Source of the DNA: JAEXNA01 sp050486105
GTDB lineage: Bacteria > Vulcanimicrobiota > Xenobia > Xenobiales > JADMJV01
Direction: 5' to 3'
Length of the DNA stretch: 41,248 nt
Assembly: GCA_050486105.1 (NCBI GenBank)
Contig: JBJHCR010000012.1
Coordinates: 1-41,248, forward strand
This document shows positions 1 through 9,395 of the stretch, one piece after another. The translations under genes and the position numbers were made by a program. The notes beneath the pieces were generated by a model. That model had not been told where the DNA came from, did no database searches, and saw nothing but the letters and a program-made list of their open reading frames with translations. Positions within the stretch are counted from its first letter, which is position 1; every line of letters begins with the position of its first letter.

Positions 1-1
1 C

Positions 2-1189
2 AGCGAGATGAGTTCAAAGATGCTCCTCGGTCTGGATCTCCGCTCCGGCTCTCATATCTCGGTCGAACTTCTCGATGTCACCCAAAGTGGGGAACAGATC
101 ACCATCACCAAGGAAATCCAAGAGCATGCCATCCAAGTCTTTCGGAAGCGACTGGACCCAGACGGAAATCAGGAGATCGTGATCACCCCCGAAGAAGTGG
201 ATCGGCTGATCATCGAAATCCCGGAAGTCACCGACCTTCGACAGGCCGAAGCTATGGTTCGAAGAGCCGGTCGCCTGGAGTTCAAAGAGTCTCTCTACAA
301 CCCCGCTGACCGGGAGTTGACTTGGACCACCCGTCTTGATGGCTCGGCGGTTCAGCGAGCTTCCGCCGAGATCGACCCCACTTCAGAGCAAGAGAATTGG
401 CGCATCTCGTTCAGTATGACGAGCCAAGGGACTAGAGAGTTTGCCAGCTTGACCAGAGAGTTGGTCAACAAACCTTTGGGGATCTTCTTTGATGGTGAAG
501 AGATCTCCGCTCCTATCGTCAATAGCCCCATCACCGGAGGCCACGGAGTGATCACCGGACGCTTCACCAAAGAGGAAGCGGTCAGCCTAGCCAACTTCCT
601 CAACGCCGGCGCCTTGCCCGTAGACGTCGCCATCCTGGAGTCCTACACCGTCTCTCCGACCCTGGGGGCCGAGTCCCTGAGAACCTCATTGAACGCCGCC
701 TTGGTTGGGTTACTTCTGGTGATGTGCTATATCGTGTTCTACTATCGAATGCTGGGGATCATCGCCGGAGTCGCCCTCATGGTCTACACGGTCATCGTGC
801 TGGCCTCCATGAATATACCCACCATGCAGTTCGTCCTGACGCTGCCGGGGATAGCCGGCTTTATTCTCTCCATTGGAATGGCGGTGGACGCCAACGTCTT
901 GATCTTTGAACGAATAAGAGAAGAGTTGGGTCGGGGGAGAAGCATGCGGGACGCCATAAATTACGGATTCCAGAAGTCGTTCTCGTCCATCATCGACGGG
1001 CATCTGACCACCATTCTCGGTGCGGCCATCCTCTTTGCCCTGGGCTCAGCCAACATCAAGGGATTCGGTTTGACGCTGATGCTCGGTACCGCCTGGAGTG
1101 TGGTCACCGCCACCTTCGTCACCAGACAGTTTCTGGACTTTTCCATCCTTACGCTCGGGATAAAAAACCCGAAGGTCTACGGAGGGTAA
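2..1189 (+). CDS. secD: Protein translocase subunit SecD (5' end outside window)
   Basis: SecD is the inner-membrane partner of SecF in the SecDF complex, which uses the proton gradient to help pull preproteins out of SecYEG. The frame is open to the left edge, and the N-terminal membrane helix normally found before LGLDL is missing, so the gene begins outside the window and the ATG at 8 is internal. Visible motifs are LGLDLRSGSH (the usual second Gly of LGLDLRGG is Ser here), the periplasmic P1 region, and a C-terminal six-helix block with the family signature AVDANVLIFERIREE near residues 295-310. The stop lies 4 bp before secF, and GGAGGG at its end is the secF ribosome site. The identification is firm; only the 5' end is unknown. 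Confidence 0.96.
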   Translation, partial: SEMSSKMLLGLDLRSGSHISVELLDVTQSGEQITITKEIQEHAIQVFRKRLDPDGNQEIVITPEEVDRLIIEIPEVTDLRQAEAMVRRAGRLEFKESLYNPADRELTWTTRLDGSAVQRASAEIDPTSEQENWRISFSMTSQGTREFASLTRELVNKPLGIFFDGEEISAPIVNSPITGGHGVITGRFTKEEAVSLANFLNAGALPVDVAILESYTVSPTLGAESLRTSLNAALVGLLLVMCYIVFYYRMLGIIAGVALMVYTVIVLASMNIPTMQFVLTLPGIAGFILSIGMAVDANVLIFERIREELGRGRSMRDAINYGFQKSFSSIIDGHLTTILGAAILFALGSANIKGFGLTLMLGTAWSVVTATFVTRQFLDFSILTLGIKNPKVYGG

Positions 1190-1193
1190 CCCG

Positions 1194-2390
1194 ATGCAAT
1201 ACTTAGGATTAGCCGTTTGGGTCGTCGCCATCATCGCCCTCATCGTTTGGGGCTACAGTTTCAATACCAGAACTTACAACCTGGTAGGGCGTCGCAAGAC
1301 CTTCTTCGCCATCTCCGCCTTCCTGTTGGTGATCGCCATCTCGTCTCTGGTCACCAACGGCCTCAAAAAAGGACTGGATTTCACCGGCGGCTCCATCGTG
1401 GAAGTTGGGGTTTTTCAGGAGACCACTCCCCCGGCCGTGAGAGAAGCCCTAGCCGATTTCGAAGGCTTGGGGGAAGTGAGCGTGCAGGTCGGCACCGAGT
1501 TTCTCACCGACCCCAAGCCCGACGAGGGCGACCCGGCCCAGTACCAAAAAGTGATCGTCCGCCTCACCCTGGAGGGCGGAGCTCCTCTGGAGCCCACCCA
1601 AACCCAGGCCGTTCTCCAGCATCTCGAGGAGAAGTTTGGCGGACTCAAAGAACTGAGAACCGCGTCCATCGGGCCGACCATTTCCGGCGAGCTGACTCGA
1701 AACGCCATCAAGGCTCTCATTCTGGCTCTGCTGATGCAGTTGCTGTACATCTTCTTTCGCTTCGGAAACCAACTGCGCTACGGTTTAACGGCAGACTTGG
1801 CTCTGGTTCACGATGTGATCATCATGGTCGGCTTCTACTCCCTAGCTGGACGGGAGATCGATTCTCCCTTCGTGGCCGCCTTGCTCACCGTGGTGGGTTA
1901 CTCGGTCATGGACTCGGTGGTCATCTTCGATCGCATCCGAGAAAACCTGAACGATTGGTGGAACGACAACCCCGACGAGGAGCACGCCCCCTACGAAAAG
2001 CTGGTCAACGAGTCCCTCAATCAGACCATGAGTCGCTCCATCAACACCACCCTAACCACTCTGGTCACGCTGTTGGCCATCTATTACTTCGGGGGAGACA
2101 CTCTGGCCAACTTCGCCTTTGCCTTGCTGGTGGGAATCCTGGCGGGAGCCTACTCCTCGATCTGCGTGGCAGCTCCAATTCTGGTGTTGATCAACAAGAA
2201 GTATCCGGTGCAGCGACCGGGAGACACCGGGGGCTGGTACGACGACGACGAGATCGTCCCCGAAGACCATATGGAAAAACCGGCCCCAGGCCAACCCAAA
2301 GGAGCCCCACGCGCGGTGCAGCACGACACCGATCCCGACGGCCTGCCCCGCAGCGGAGGCCGAAGACGGAGCCGAGGAAAGCGGAGTTAA
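1194..2390 (+). CDS. secF: Protein translocase subunit SecF
   Basis: SecF pairs with SecD in the proton-driven step of Sec export in the inner membrane. The 398-residue protein has LDFTGGSIVEV after the first helices, a periplasmic loop, and the membrane signature VGYSVMDSVVIFDRIREN, where the Asp and Arg are the conserved proton-path and structural residues. An extra hydrophobic stretch at residues 3-22 precedes the canonical first helix, so the N-terminus may contain two helices. The C-terminal tail after about residue 335 is acidic, then Pro-rich, and ends in an Arg/Lys-rich stretch that could touch the ribosome or membrane. The ATG follows GGAGGG by 7 nt inside the end of secD, so the pair is cotranscribed and probably translationally coupled. 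Confidence 0.97.
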   Translation: MQYLGLAVWVVAIIALIVWGYSFNTRTYNLVGRRKTFFAISAFLLVIAISSLVTNGLKKGLDFTGGSIVEVGVFQETTPPAVREALADFEGLGEVSVQVGTEFLTDPKPDEGDPAQYQKVIVRLTLEGGAPLEPTQTQAVLQHLEEKFGGLKELRTASIGPTISGELTRNAIKALILALLMQLLYIFFRFGNQLRYGLTADLALVHDVIIMVGFYSLAGREIDSPFVAALLTVVGYSVMDSVVIFDRIRENLNDWWNDNPDEEHAPYEKLVNESLNQTMSRSINTTLTTLVTLLAIYYFGGDTLANFAFALLVGILAGAYSSICVAAPILVLINKKYPVQRPGDTGGWYDDDEIVPEDHMEKPAPGQPKGAPRAVQHDTDPDGLPRSGGRRRSRGKRS

Positions 2391-2456
2391 CGAGCAATCC
2401 AAAAATCCGTTTCCGGTCTTGCATATAGAAAAATAGAACCGGCCCGCATCTTCGTA

Positions 2457-2485
2457 TTGTCGACACCTGTCCGGCGCGGTATACT
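2457..2485 (+). promoter_or_regulatory. Sigma-70-like promoter before the signalling gene run
   Basis: TTGTCG (2457-2462) and TATACT (2480-2485) are separated by exactly 17 bp. The -10 box ends only 9 nt before the ATG at 2495, so transcripts would have a leader of only a few nucleotides. It lies in the 104-bp space after secF and is the only convincing promoter seen before the 2495-17568 gene run. Confidence 0.6.
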
Positions 2486-2494
2486 TCTACTACG

Positions 2495-5400
2495 ATGGGA
2501 ACCCCAGGCACTTCACAACTCGATCTCGGGGCCTTGTTAGGAAATCAATTTTCCAACATCGAACTGATTAAAGAGTCCCTATACAAAACGGTCTGGCAAG
2601 GCGAGCAAAACCAGCGTCGGCTTGCCATACATTGCTTGTCTAAGGCCCACCTTTCTGCTGCCCAAATCGAGGCTTTTCTGACTATGTGGAAGCGTCTAGC
2701 AGAGGCGAATCTCGGCTTCCTACCTAAGCACGGTGGCCTCATCGACGGTGAAGAACGTCTCTTGCTCACCGAAGAGTGGATTTCGGGGGTATCTTGGAGC
2801 CAAGCGGTCCGGTCTAGAGAGAAAGCTCTCAAGTTTGGAGCCGAATTGCTCGACATTTTGGCAGAGCTTGAAACTCTTGAGCTCCCGAGGTATCAGTTTG
2901 ATGAGCGAGATCTGATCGTCGAAGAGGAGACAGGGCGGCTAATATTTCTAGGCCTGACCAGGGCTCCCAATACGACTCCACTGAGTGGTGATTTGAGTGC
3001 CCACTCGGTTTTGGGCCTATTGGAGCCGTACCTTTCAGAACACGAGCGGGCGTCCTTGAGAGAACAGGGAAGTTGCGTCCATCTTGCTCAATCTCTACGC
3101 AGACTAGACGTATCCCCAGTTCTCAACGGTCGGCTTGACCCTCCCCTCTTGGGGCGTGAGCAAGCCTTAGAAACCCTCAACCAAGCTCTCGCGTCTGGGG
3201 GAATTCAGTTTGTTCAAGCCCCGGCAGGAGGGGGAAAGACCCGACTCCTTCAGGACTGGAGTCGCAAGGTCCAAGGAAGAGTCCTATGGGCCAAGTCCGA
3301 CCGAGAAGTCGCTCCAACACCATTCAAACTCTTCCGAGAACCGCTCGGCCAATTGGACCGAGAGATCGATGAAGACTCAGAACTTGCCTCTCTCCTCGAG
3401 CAAACTCTCAATGTTAGGCCTCCCCTGCTCTCCTCACTTTCGAAAACCAGTAGGGACGGTCCACTCAGGGCCACGGTCATCTGGTTAACTCGGCTCTTCA
3501 CTCTCTTGGGCAGCCATCGTCCCACCCTCTTGATTCTCGATGACGCCCAATGGGCCGACCGTCTGACCTTGCACTTCTTGGAAATTTGGGCCCAAGAGGG
3601 AAAGAATGCCTTGGTGGTTGCAGCTTTTCGCCAAGAAGACTTGGACCCAACCCACGCCTTGAGGCAACGGTACTCTCAAACCCTGAGCTTGCCCCCCTTG
3701 AGCGACCAGCAAGCCGAGCAGCTCCTGAGAGTCAGCGAACCTCTGGCGTCTCCAACCCTTATCGAGAGCGCTAGAAGGCGGGCAGAAGGAAACCCCTTTC
3801 TGCTGCTTCAATTCCTACGAACCAGCGAAGAGCGCGGGGACCTCTTCGAGGCGCGCCTTTCTAACCTAAAGGCCGAAACCAAGACCGCTTTGGGAGTAGC
3901 TTCAGTGCTCGGGCGTGAGTTTTCCTTGGACCTGCTGAGAGCCTGTGCCGGAGAAGAGGCTTCGCTAGAGGAAGCGATCTCTGAGGGTATGCTTCGACTC
4001 GAAGGCGACTCGTGCCAATTCACCCACGACCGATGGCGAGATGCGGCTTCAGCTCTGATTCATCCCGACTTGGTCAAAACGGTCCACCAACGAGCGGCTC
4101 TTCATTTGCGGCAAACCTCTGCCAGCAACGTCTTCGAGATCGCTTTCCATTTCGCTGCCTCTGGTGAACCAGAGAAAGGGCTTGAAGAAGCCCTCAAGGC
4201 AGCCCATTTGGCCCGTGCAGAGCACGACTTGACCGCCTCTATCTTTTATCTGGAACTAGCCTTGAAGGCTCAATCTGAAGACTCTCCCAAATTCTTGTCG
4301 ACCAATCTAGCCTTGGGAGACTGTTTCCGCTTGACCGGGAACTACAGTGAAAGTCGGCTCAAACTTCAGGCCGCTCTGGAATTATCTCGGGACCCCCACG
4401 AGAAAACAGAAATCCTGCTGCTCTTAGGTGACGTGCATTTCAAAGAAGATAGTTTGGAGTTGGCCCGAGAAAACATCATCCAAGGCTTGAAGTTGCAAGG
4501 CGAGAAGATTCCTAAGTCCTTTCTCCTAGCCCTGGTCAAAGAGATCGGCGTGCAGGCCACACAAGGGCTACTCCATCGTTTCAAGAGGCCTGTCAAGACC
4601 TTGGAGAGCTCTCCCAAGGATCTCATGCGAGTCAGCCTATACAATCGATTGGCGTATATTCTCTGGTTTTTTGAGGGACCCATTCCCTCGATCTGGGCTC
4701 ACTTCAAGGAGCTGAATATCGCCGAACGGTACCAAGATTCTCCTCAACTTTGCCGGGCCTGGGCCAATCACGCCATCGCCATGAGCGCACTTCCCTGGTG
4801 GAAGAGAGCTCACGAATACGGCGAAAGAGCCGTGACTAGTGCCAGAAAGCTCGGAGATCGCTGGGTGCAGGGTCAGGCGGCCCACTTTGGGGGAGCAGTT
4901 TTGTTGGGTGCCGGGCGCCTCACCGAAGCACGAAAGCTTCTCGAAGAGTCAACTCGGCTCTTAGCGGAGACGGGCGACCGTTGGGAAGAGAACGGGGCCC
5001 GCTATCATTTGGGGCTCACCTATTACTGCCAGGGGGCTCTCGAGAAGGCGGTCCTCACTGCCCGAGAAACCCATCGCACCGGGTTAGAAATCAATGACCG
5101 TTTGGCCGCTGGAGACAATTTATACACCTGGGCCAGAGCGGCCCAAGGAAATCTCCCCTCCGCGAGCCTCGAACGCGAGAAGCAGTTCGTTAGTCTAGAC
5201 CTCCAAAGAACCTGCGAACTCCTGTCGGCGGAAGCCTTGATGGAGCTACGTCAGCGGAATCCTGAACGGGCGGCAACCTTGCTCTCGGAAGCCTGGAACA
5301 CTTATCAAAAGCGAAACGTCTCGCATTTCTACGCCTCGAGCATTCCCTGTTGGTTGGCTACGGCCCAGCGGCTTTGCGCCCAAAAAAGTGAGGGACCAAG

Positions 5401-6853
5401 ACGGAGACAACGGCTGGCTCAGGTGGCCTCCACCCTTCGGCGAGCAGAGAGTTTAGCTCGGAGATATCGAACCAATCTTCCCCACGTTCTCAGAGAGAAA
5501 GGACTGCACAGCTTTCTTCTGGGAAATATCAAGGCAGCAGCCAGGTATCTCCGAGAGAGTCGAGAGGCAGCCGTCGAACTTGGCATGAGTTTTGAAGCCG
5601 AGTTGACTGCCGCTTTCGAGTCTCGCCTCCTTTGGCTCCACCAAGAAAGAAACGAACCACCCACCCTTAAGGGTGCCCTCAGGGCGGAAACCGACTGGCT
5701 CCTGTGTCGCGAGAGTCGAGCTTGGCATTGGAGCTATGAGGAACTCCTGGAGTTGGGTCGTTGGAGCTTGGAGTTGAGTGATTGCCTTTCTGCCGACACC
5801 GCTCTGCACAAATTGATGAAAGCCAGCTGCCAGCTCTTCTCGCTCGATGAAGCGATCATTGTGGAGGTGACCGACGGTAAACTCACGGTCCGCATCGGAA
5901 TGTCCGAAAATGTCCCTAGGGCGTGGCCAACCACGGAAGAGACCCGCTGGCAATTTTATCCCGTGTCCGGGATGGATAGTTCTCGCAATCAGGGTCTGTT
6001 GGTGCGCGCCACGGGCCGAGAGCTCCCTCTCAATGAAGTCCCACTTCTGGAGTATCTGGTCAACCTGACCTCAGCCAGCATCAAAAAGATCCGCCGCTTG
6101 AATGGTCGAAGGTCAGGGCCTTTGGATGAACCAAGTCTGGCTCTCTCGGCCTCTGGAGTGACTCCTGACGGCTCCCTCCTGCTGACCGACAAGCTCATCG
6201 AGCAGGAGAGACGAATCTCCTATTTGATGCACGACCTGAAGACGGTGTTGACGCACAGCAGACTTCTGGCGGAGAAACTGTCTCAATCCTCGGCCCCAGA
6301 GTCCGAATCTCGACTTTTGGCGGACCAAATTGTCCAAGCAGACCTTGGCGCCCTTCAACTTCTTGAAGACCACAGACGTTCGGAGAAGACTTCCCTCGGT
6401 CCCAAATTGCCCCTGTCCATAGACCTGCGGCTGCAGCGGATGCTTCCCCTCCTCGAGAGCCTCTGTGGCCAAGAAATCCTGCTGCTTTCAGACGCAGACC
6501 CGGTGCCGGCGCTGACTCTCGACCCCATCGCCTTCGACCGTTTGATCTTAAATCTCACGCTTTTCAAGAGAGGCTTCCTCGACCCCACAGAGCCCATGAC
6601 CTTACGAATTCTTCGGGCTCTCTACTGCACCGACAAACCTGGACAACCTGACGAGGTGCCGGCTGGACAGTACCTGGTCTTGGAGATTAAAGACGAAATT
6701 TCGCTTGGGGGAGCGCCCCAAAACCTTCAGCCTTTGAAAGACCTTCTCGAACGCCTCCCAACTCGACAATCCCTGTTGCAATGGGAGTCAGGAGGGAAAG
6801 GTCCGAACTTCAAGGTTCACTTTCCTATTGTCCCATCCAAAAGCGACGAGTGA
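2495..6853 (+). CDS. Large kinase-like / AAA ATPase / TPR / histidine-kinase-like signalling protein
   Basis: This 1452-residue protein has the domain order of the Ser/Thr kinase-AAA-sensor histidine kinase fusions known from cyanobacteria and other environmental bacteria. Residues 15-200 resemble a protein kinase fold but lack the lysine (AIHCL in place of AIK), the HRD loop and DFG. Residues 219-480 are an AAA-type NTPase with LLGREQALETL, Walker A APAGGGKTR (241-249 region) and Walker B TLLILDDAQWAD (344-355). Residues 540-1040 are helical TPR-like repeats. Near the C-terminus an H-box, LMHDLKTVLTHSR (His1246), is followed by a degraded ATPase part with no clear N, G1 or G2 box. Phosphotransfer is therefore doubtful, and a role as an ATP-driven scaffold or regulator is my inference. 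There is no transmembrane segment. The ATG sits close behind the promoter. The GAF-cyclase gene begins 14 bp downstream. Confidence 0.85.
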   Translation: MGTPGTSQLDLGALLGNQFSNIELIKESLYKTVWQGEQNQRRLAIHCLSKAHLSAAQIEAFLTMWKRLAEANLGFLPKHGGLIDGEERLLLTEEWISGVSWSQAVRSREKALKFGAELLDILAELETLELPRYQFDERDLIVEEETGRLIFLGLTRAPNTTPLSGDLSAHSVLGLLEPYLSEHERASLREQGSCVHLAQSLRRLDVSPVLNGRLDPPLLGREQALETLNQALASGGIQFVQAPAGGGKTRLLQDWSRKVQGRVLWAKSDREVAPTPFKLFREPLGQLDREIDEDSELASLLEQTLNVRPPLLSSLSKTSRDGPLRATVIWLTRLFTLLGSHRPTLLILDDAQWADRLTLHFLEIWAQEGKNALVVAAFRQEDLDPTHALRQRYSQTLSLPPLSDQQAEQLLRVSEPLASPTLIESARRRAEGNPFLLLQFLRTSEERGDLFEARLSNLKAETKTALGVASVLGREFSLDLLRACAGEEASLEEAISEGMLRLEGDSCQFTHDRWRDAASALIHPDLVKTVHQRAALHLRQTSASNVFEIAFHFAASGEPEKGLEEALKAAHLARAEHDLTASIFYLELALKAQSEDSPKFLSTNLALGDCFRLTGNYSESRLKLQAALELSRDPHEKTEILLLLGDVHFKEDSLELARENIIQGLKLQGEKIPKSFLLALVKEIGVQATQGLLHRFKRPVKTLESSPKDLMRVSLYNRLAYILWFFEGPIPSIWAHFKELNIAERYQDSPQLCRAWANHAIAMSALPWWKRAHEYGERAVTSARKLGDRWVQGQAAHFGGAVLLGAGRLTEARKLLEESTRLLAETGDRWEENGARYHLGLTYYCQGALEKAVLTARETHRTGLEINDRLAAGDNLYTWARAAQGNLPSASLEREKQFVSLDLQRTCELLSAEALMELRQRNPERAATLLSEAWNTYQKRNVSHFYASSIPCWLATAQRLCAQKSEGPRRRQRLAQVASTLRRAESLARRYRTNLPHVLREKGLHSFLLGNIKAAARYLRESREAAVELGMSFEAELTAAFESRLLWLHQERNEPPTLKGALRAETDWLLCRESRAWHWSYEELLELGRWSLELSDCLSADTALHKLMKASCQLFSLDEAIIVEVTDGKLTVRIGMSENVPRAWPTTEETRWQFYPVSGMDSSRNQGLLVRATGRELPLNEVPLLEYLVNLTSASIKKIRRLNGRRSGPLDEPSLALSASGVTPDGSLLLTDKLIEQERRISYLMHDLKTVLTHSRLLAEKLSQSSAPESESRLLADQIVQADLGALQLLEDHRRSEKTSLGPKLPLSIDLRLQRMLPLLESLCGQEILLLSDADPVPALTLDPIAFDRLILNLTLFKRGFLDPTEPMTLRILRALYCTDKPGQPDEVPAGQYLVLEIKDEISLGGAPQNLQPLKDLLERLPTRQSLLQWESGGKGPNFKVHFPIVPSKSDE

Positions 6854-6867
6854 ACAGCAGGGCGACG

Positions 6868-8013
6868 ATGGACAACTTCTCGCCACAGTCAACTCCAAGC
6901 CCCCAAGATCGCTTGCAGATACTTCATCGAGTCTTCAAGGTCGTCCCCTCCATCAAAGACCTCTCCACCGTTCTCGAAATCATGATGGACCATCTCATCG
7001 AACTCTTGGGAGCCGAGCGAGGCTTCATCATGCTCATGGACCACGTCCATGGAGGGCAGCTTCAATTCCGAACTGCCCGCAACTTCACCCGCAGAGATCT
7101 TTACGCCGAGGAGTTTCAGGTGAGTCGCTCCATCGTTTTTCACTGCTACGCCAGCCAGACCGCTGTGCGAACCTCCAACGCCATCCAAGACCATCGGTTT
7201 AGAGAGGCTCCTTCGGTTCGAGAGTTTGGCCTGCGCTCGGTGCTCTGCGCCCCTCTCCCTGGCATGGACGGTCCCTTAGGAGTTCTTTACGCCGATAACA
7301 GCGCTCAGTTCGAAGCTTTCACCGAGGACGACCTCAACTTCTTAGAGACTTTCGCCTCCCAAGCGGCAGCGGCTCTAGCTCGGGCCCGCCTGGAAGCAGA
7401 AAAAGATCGGGTGAGAGAGCTGTTCAGTCGCTATGTTGCCGAACCCGTAGTCGAGCAGATCCTGGCTCGACCAGACAACGCCCTGACCGCTCAACGTCGG
7501 AGGGTGACCGTCATGTTTTGTGATCTCCGGGGTTTTTCAAGATACTCAGAACAGGTGGAGCCCGATCGGTTGCTTCAGGTCCTCAATGAGCATTTCGAAG
7601 CGGTAACCGAAACGGTACTCGAATTTGGAGGAACGGTGCTGTCGTTTCTTGGCGATGGTTTGCTGGCTGTTTTTGGCGCTCCGATTCCCCTGGAACAGCA
7701 GGAGCAGCAGGCGCTCTTGGCTGCTCAGGCCATGGTCCGAACGAACGTCGAAAGTCAACTCCGGTTAGGAGTTGGCTTGGCTACAGGCTTCGCGGTACTC
7801 GGAGATCTGGGAACGAGCCGACGACGGGAATACACCGTCCTAGGCGACGTGGTCAACATCGCTGCTCGCCTGGAGAAACTGACGAAGCGAATGGGTGAGG
7901 CAGTCCTCTGTGATGAAGAGACCTATCGCTGTAGTGGCTTGAGCTCAGGAAGAAGTCTGGGCGAGGTTTCCCTGGACGGACGAGATGCCCCACTCGTGGT
8001 CTACGCACCCTGA
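6868..8013 (+). CDS. GAF domain-containing class III adenylyl/guanylyl cyclase
   Basis: Class III cyclases make cAMP (or cGMP) from the nucleoside triphosphate. The protein is 381 residues and soluble. A GAF sensor domain spans about 30-175 (typical ERGFIML and VLCAPL elements), and the cyclase domain spans about 195-375. Both metal-binding aspartates are present: MFCDLRGFS (Asp219) and FLGDGLLAVFGAP (Asp263). The later YTVLGDVVNIAARLE supplies the adenine-selecting and transition-state Asn/Arg residues, so it should be active. I chose ATG 6868, just after the upstream stop, with AGGG 6 nt before it. GTG 6850, which overlaps the upstream stop, is an alternative. The frame is open back to 6781, but that start would lie inside the previous gene. 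Confidence 0.9.
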   Translation: MDNFSPQSTPSPQDRLQILHRVFKVVPSIKDLSTVLEIMMDHLIELLGAERGFIMLMDHVHGGQLQFRTARNFTRRDLYAEEFQVSRSIVFHCYASQTAVRTSNAIQDHRFREAPSVREFGLRSVLCAPLPGMDGPLGVLYADNSAQFEAFTEDDLNFLETFASQAAAALARARLEAEKDRVRELFSRYVAEPVVEQILARPDNALTAQRRRVTVMFCDLRGFSRYSEQVEPDRLLQVLNEHFEAVTETVLEFGGTVLSFLGDGLLAVFGAPIPLEQQEQQALLAAQAMVRTNVESQLRLGVGLATGFAVLGDLGTSRRREYTVLGDVVNIAARLEKLTKRMGEAVLCDEETYRCSGLSSGRSLGEVSLDGRDAPLVVYAP

Positions 8014-8021
8014 GGCTTCCC

Positions 8022-9305
8022 TTGAGACTCTACTGCTACACCGCAACGGACCGGTCCGGCGGCCTACATCAGGGAATGATGGAAGCCCAGTCCCCGACTG
8101 AGGTCGTGCAAGCTTTGGCCCAGCGTGGGCTTTTTGCCCTGGAGGTAGAAAGGACCACCAAAGAACGGACCAGCAGCAAACCCCAACAGCGAGCCAAGGA
8201 ACCTGAGCCAGAAAGCTCCAGGAACTCAGCCAGGGAAAAGAGTGACCCACCGCCTGTTAGACCCCGCTCGCTCAAGGCTTGGAGCAGCCTAGAACGGGCG
8301 CTGTACTTAAGACAACTCCAGGTGATGTTCAGTTCAGGAATCGGGATTCACTTGGCCACGGAGGCGTTGGCTGAACAAGCCGAGAGCCGTGACAAGAAGC
8401 TGGTGGACTCCCTTCATTCTATCCCATTGAACCTCAGTCGAGGCCAACCGATTTGGAAAGCTCTCGAGCAAAGCGGCCTTTTTCGACCCAGTCAGATCGC
8501 AGCCCTCGCGATAGGTCAGGAAAGCGGTCGCTTACAATCCATCCTCACTAGGCTCGCCGATGACGAAGAGCACCGATGGAAACTGAGATCTAAGGTTTCC
8601 TCGAAACTTCTGTATCCGAGCTTTCTCTTGGTTTTTATCTCCCTGGGTCTAGGTGGACTAGGTCTGGGAATGAGCCGGACCTTGCACCACCATTTTCCCC
8701 TAGAGGCGACGGACATGGCTTTTCTCCACCAAGCCTGGACGACTCTCTCCAGCGGTCACGGTTTCCTAGGCGCGACACTGCTTGTGAGCAGTCTGGCCGC
8801 AGCCTGCTGGACAGCCTTGCAGAACCCCAAGCACCAGAGGACGGCGGAGTCCTTGATCCTGATTCAGCCACTCCTTGGACCCTTGGTTTCCAGACTGCAG
8901 GCGGGAGCCCTAGCCCGGCATTTGGCGCTCATGCTCGAGAGCGGACTCAGCCTGGATCGCTCCCTGGCCTTGGCTCAAGAAGCCACCGTCATGCTGACCG
9001 TCCAAGACCGATTGGCAAAGGTTCGTGAGGATCTAAGGCACGGTCTAACCCTGACGGAGGCCATAGCTCGAAACCCTGTCTTCCCCAAGGATATGGAAGC
9101 CCTCTTGGCCCCGGGTGAGGTCACCGGCACCCTCGAGAATTGTCTGAAAACCGCAGCCAGGTTTGCCGACTTCCAGACAGAGTGCGCTATAGAATCAGCT
9201 TTGGCCACTCTTGAGCCTCTTTCCGTGGCCTTCGTCGGCATCGTTTCAGCAATTTTGATTCTGGCCACCTTCAGTCCCTTCTACCAGCATCTTCAGACCT
9301 TGTAG
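8022..9305 (+). CDS. PilC/GspF-family inner-membrane protein (type II secretion / type IV pilus type)
   Basis: GspF/PilC proteins are the inner-membrane platform of type II secretion and type IV pilus machines. The 427-residue protein has the family N-terminal segment (G..H.G.MEAQSPTEVVQALAQ), a Ser/Glu-rich charged linker at about 50-85, and two T2SF repeats at about 90-220 and 290-415. Each repeat contains LxxMxxSGxxLxxAL-type helices and a hydrophobic span (KLLYPSFLLVFISLGLGG; FVGIVSAILILATF). The start is TTG, with GAGG 6 nt upstream at 8012-8015 overlapping the previous stop, so it is probably coupled to the cyclase gene. No GspE/PilB ATPase, pilin or secretin gene is visible in the window, which is unusual for this family. 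Confidence 0.85.
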   Translation: MRLYCYTATDRSGGLHQGMMEAQSPTEVVQALAQRGLFALEVERTTKERTSSKPQQRAKEPEPESSRNSAREKSDPPPVRPRSLKAWSSLERALYLRQLQVMFSSGIGIHLATEALAEQAESRDKKLVDSLHSIPLNLSRGQPIWKALEQSGLFRPSQIAALAIGQESGRLQSILTRLADDEEHRWKLRSKVSSKLLYPSFLLVFISLGLGGLGLGMSRTLHHHFPLEATDMAFLHQAWTTLSSGHGFLGATLLVSSLAAACWTALQNPKHQRTAESLILIQPLLGPLVSRLQAGALARHLALMLESGLSLDRSLALAQEATVMLTVQDRLAKVREDLRHGLTLTEAIARNPVFPKDMEALLAPGEVTGTLENCLKTAARFADFQTECAIESALATLEPLSVAFVGIVSAILILATFSPFYQHLQTL

Positions 9306-9395
9306 GAGCCTCAAGCATGCTTAGTGAAGCCTCTCCCAATATGAAGCATCGTACTCTATGGCAAACGCTCAGCTAGTGAGGGAAATCGGCCTCCC

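Noticed and set aside
1217..2428. A 403-codon frame overlapping secF
   Set aside because: It is rich in Arg/Pro/His and is a shadow of secF in another frame; SecF has all its motifs.
6781..6867. Upstream extension of the GAF-cyclase frame
   Set aside because: It would overlap the preceding gene by 73 bp, and the added residues have no domain similarity.
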